A DNA stretch of 64,000 bases from Phyllobacterium sp. 628 (GTDB lineage: Bacteria > Pseudomonadota > Alphaproteobacteria > Rhizobiales > Rhizobiaceae). Under the pieces are notes generated by a model that made no database searches, was not told where the DNA came from, and saw only the letters and a list, made by a program, of their open reading frames with translations. Location of the stretch: contig NZ_CP050302.1 in NCBI RefSeq assembly GCF_014189505.1, positions 124,001-188,000 on the forward strand. The letters run 5' to 3'. Shown here one piece after another: positions 62,774 to 64,000 of this stretch. A program made the position numbers and the translations under genes. The stretch's first letter is position 1. Each line of letters starts with the position of its first letter.

Positions 62774-64000
62774 ATGGCATATTTAGATCATACTACTGAG
62801 ACCTCAGTTGAACCTGAAAGCCTTACCACAGCCAATGCCCCTCAGGTTTATCTCGTCGGTGGCGGAATAGCATCCATGGCAGCTGCAGCTTTCATGATAC
62901 GCGACGGCGACGTGCCGGGGAGCAATATCACGATTTTTGAAGAACAGGACAAACTTGGAGGGAGCCTTGACGGCTCAGGCACGCCTGAAGGCGGTTATGT
63001 ACTGCGCGGCGGCCGAATGCTGGAGAGTAAATATCTATGCACGTTCGAGCTTTTCTCCTCAATTCCGAGCCTCGACGGCACGCAGACAGTTACCGACGAA
63101 ATCCTCGACTGGAACAAGACGATGAAGACATCGTCCAAGTCGCGCCTTGTCAGAAATGGCAAAAGGCAAACTGCACCTGAGTTTGGCTTGAGCGAAAAAC
63201 ACATCTTGACGATTGAACGTCTGGTTCTTGAACCGGAAGCTTTGTTAGGCAAGACCAGCATAACGGAACAGTTCGACCCAACGTTCTTCAAAACCGACTT
63301 CTGGTATATGTGGTGTACGACTTTTGCCTTCCAGCCTTGGCATAGCGCTGTCGAATTCAAGCGGTATCTGGTGAGATTTGCCCACATGGTCGGCGGTTTC
63401 GAGCGGCTCGAAGGCATCATGCGCACTGTCTATAACCAATACGATTCAATGGTCCTACCGCTGCAAAAGTGGCTGGACGAGCGTGGCGTGGTCTTCAAAC
63501 TGGGATCAAGTGTAACCGATATCGTTATTGGTCAAAACGACGGCAAGGAAAGTGTCACGTCCCTTGAAATCAAACGCGGTTTTGAGTTCAGCCACATTGC
63601 GGTTGGCCCCGAGGATTATGTAATCGTCACTCTCGGATCCATGACCGAAGCGTCAACACTTGGGAATATGGACACTGCACCCACCCTGCATGGCAAAACC
63701 TATGGAGCATCCTGGGCACTTTGGGAAAAAATGGCTGATGGAAAGCCGGAGCTAGGCCAACCGTCAGCCTTCTCCAATCATATCGATGATTCCAAGTGGG
63801 TATCTTTCACAACAACATCGACAGACAATACCTTTCTGGAAATCGTTCGCGATCTTACGGGAAATGTTCCAGGTGAAGGCGGCTTGATCACGTTCCCGGA
63901 TTCAAACTGGCTGGCCTCTATTGTCATTCCGCACCAACCGCATTTTATCGGCCAGCCGGACGACGTCGTGGTGTTTTGGGGATATGGCCTTTCTGTCGAT
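62774..64000 (+). CDS. ohyA: Oleate hydratase (MCRA family), 3' end outside window
   Basis: The first 409 codons of a protein normally about 570-650 residues long. The FAD-binding motif is VYLVGGGIASMAAAAFM followed by IFEEQDKLGGSLDG, and the later stretch RGGRMLESKYLCTFELFSSI plus MWCTTFAFQPWHSAVEFKRY are hallmarks of oleate hydratases, which add water to the cis-9 double bond to give 10-hydroxystearate. ACGAGGAGTT precedes the ATG. Such enzymes help detoxify unsaturated fatty acids. It stands 232 bases after the DUF1275 gene. Confidence 0.9.
   Translation, partial: MAYLDHTTETSVEPESLTTANAPQVYLVGGGIASMAAAAFMIRDGDVPGSNITIFEEQDKLGGSLDGSGTPEGGYVLRGGRMLESKYLCTFELFSSIPSLDGTQTVTDEILDWNKTMKTSSKSRLVRNGKRQTAPEFGLSEKHILTIERLVLEPEALLGKTSITEQFDPTFFKTDFWYMWCTTFAFQPWHSAVEFKRYLVRFAHMVGGFERLEGIMRTVYNQYDSMVLPLQKWLDERGVVFKLGSSVTDIVIGQNDGKESVTSLEIKRGFEFSHIAVGPEDYVIVTLGSMTEASTLGNMDTAPTLHGKTYGASWALWEKMADGKPELGQPSAFSNHIDDSKWVSFTTTSTDNTFLEIVRDLTGNVPGEGGLITFPDSNWLASIVIPHQPHFIGQPDDVVVFWGYGLSVD

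Overview
The window reads as chromosome or large replicon of a Hyphomicrobiales (Rhizobiales) alphaproteobacterium of the Brucella/Phyllobacterium/Sinorhizobium kind. The reasons are the ectoine-catabolic gene order at the left end, the very high share of ABC importers with dedicated regulators, and a GC content that looks mid-50s by eye. No rRNA, tRNA, CRISPR array or phage genes were seen.

Left end (1-14.2 kb): a complete ectoine/5-hydroxyectoine uptake and catabolism locus. On the minus strand run the MocR-type regulator enuR, then ehuABCD (importer), eutABC (hydroxyectoine to ectoine) and doeA-doeB (ring opening and deacetylation; doeB leaves the window). On the plus strand, divergent from enuR, run doeX (AsnC/Lrp), ssd/doeC and doeD, followed by a quinone-reductase-like gene with an internal deletion. 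A short motif (TGWCATGATTT) recurs in both control regions and is a candidate EnuR operator.

14.2-27.5 kb: an RTX repeat protein, a TetR regulator facing a frameshifted O-methyltransferase, an AraC regulator with an MFS exporter, a Tat-exported phosphocholine-type phospholipase C preceded by a small lipoprotein and PHO-box-like repeats, and an outer-membrane-factor/MacA/MacB efflux operon.

27.8-44.8 kb: three solute-uptake modules. First gltIJKL (acidic amino acids). Second a GntR-controlled operon of three Gfo/Idh/MocA dehydrogenases plus a carbohydrate ABC importer, with repeated ACCGGT palindromes in its control region. Third a LysR-controlled operon joining a PrpF/4-oxalomesaconate-tautomerase-type isomerase to a NitT/TauT-type ABC importer.

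44.8-54.7 kb: a worn, rearranged zone. It holds a fused scar of a monooxygenase and an amidohydrolase, an isochorismatase and SDR pair with an AraC regulator, a LuxR regulator next to an agmatine-deiminase remnant, an IS3-family element abutting an IS21-family element with missing ends, and an MgtC/DUF4010 gene cut off by the IS21 end.

54.8-64 kb: a stress/fermentation-like island. On the minus strand adhP-xfp-ackA-unknown-VIT are tightly coupled (phosphoketolase bypass to acetate, alcohol/aldehyde redox, metal transport). On the plus strand lie a glycine-rich general-stress-type membrane protein, a DUF1275 membrane protein and an oleate hydratase that runs off the end. A 14-16 bp repeat occurs three times around the plus-strand pair.

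Most individual systems are known types. The least explained items are the three-dehydrogenase GntR operon, the isomerase plus NitT/TauT operon, the TGAGTAGTTTCCGA repeats, and the unknown gene translationally coupled to acetate kinase.
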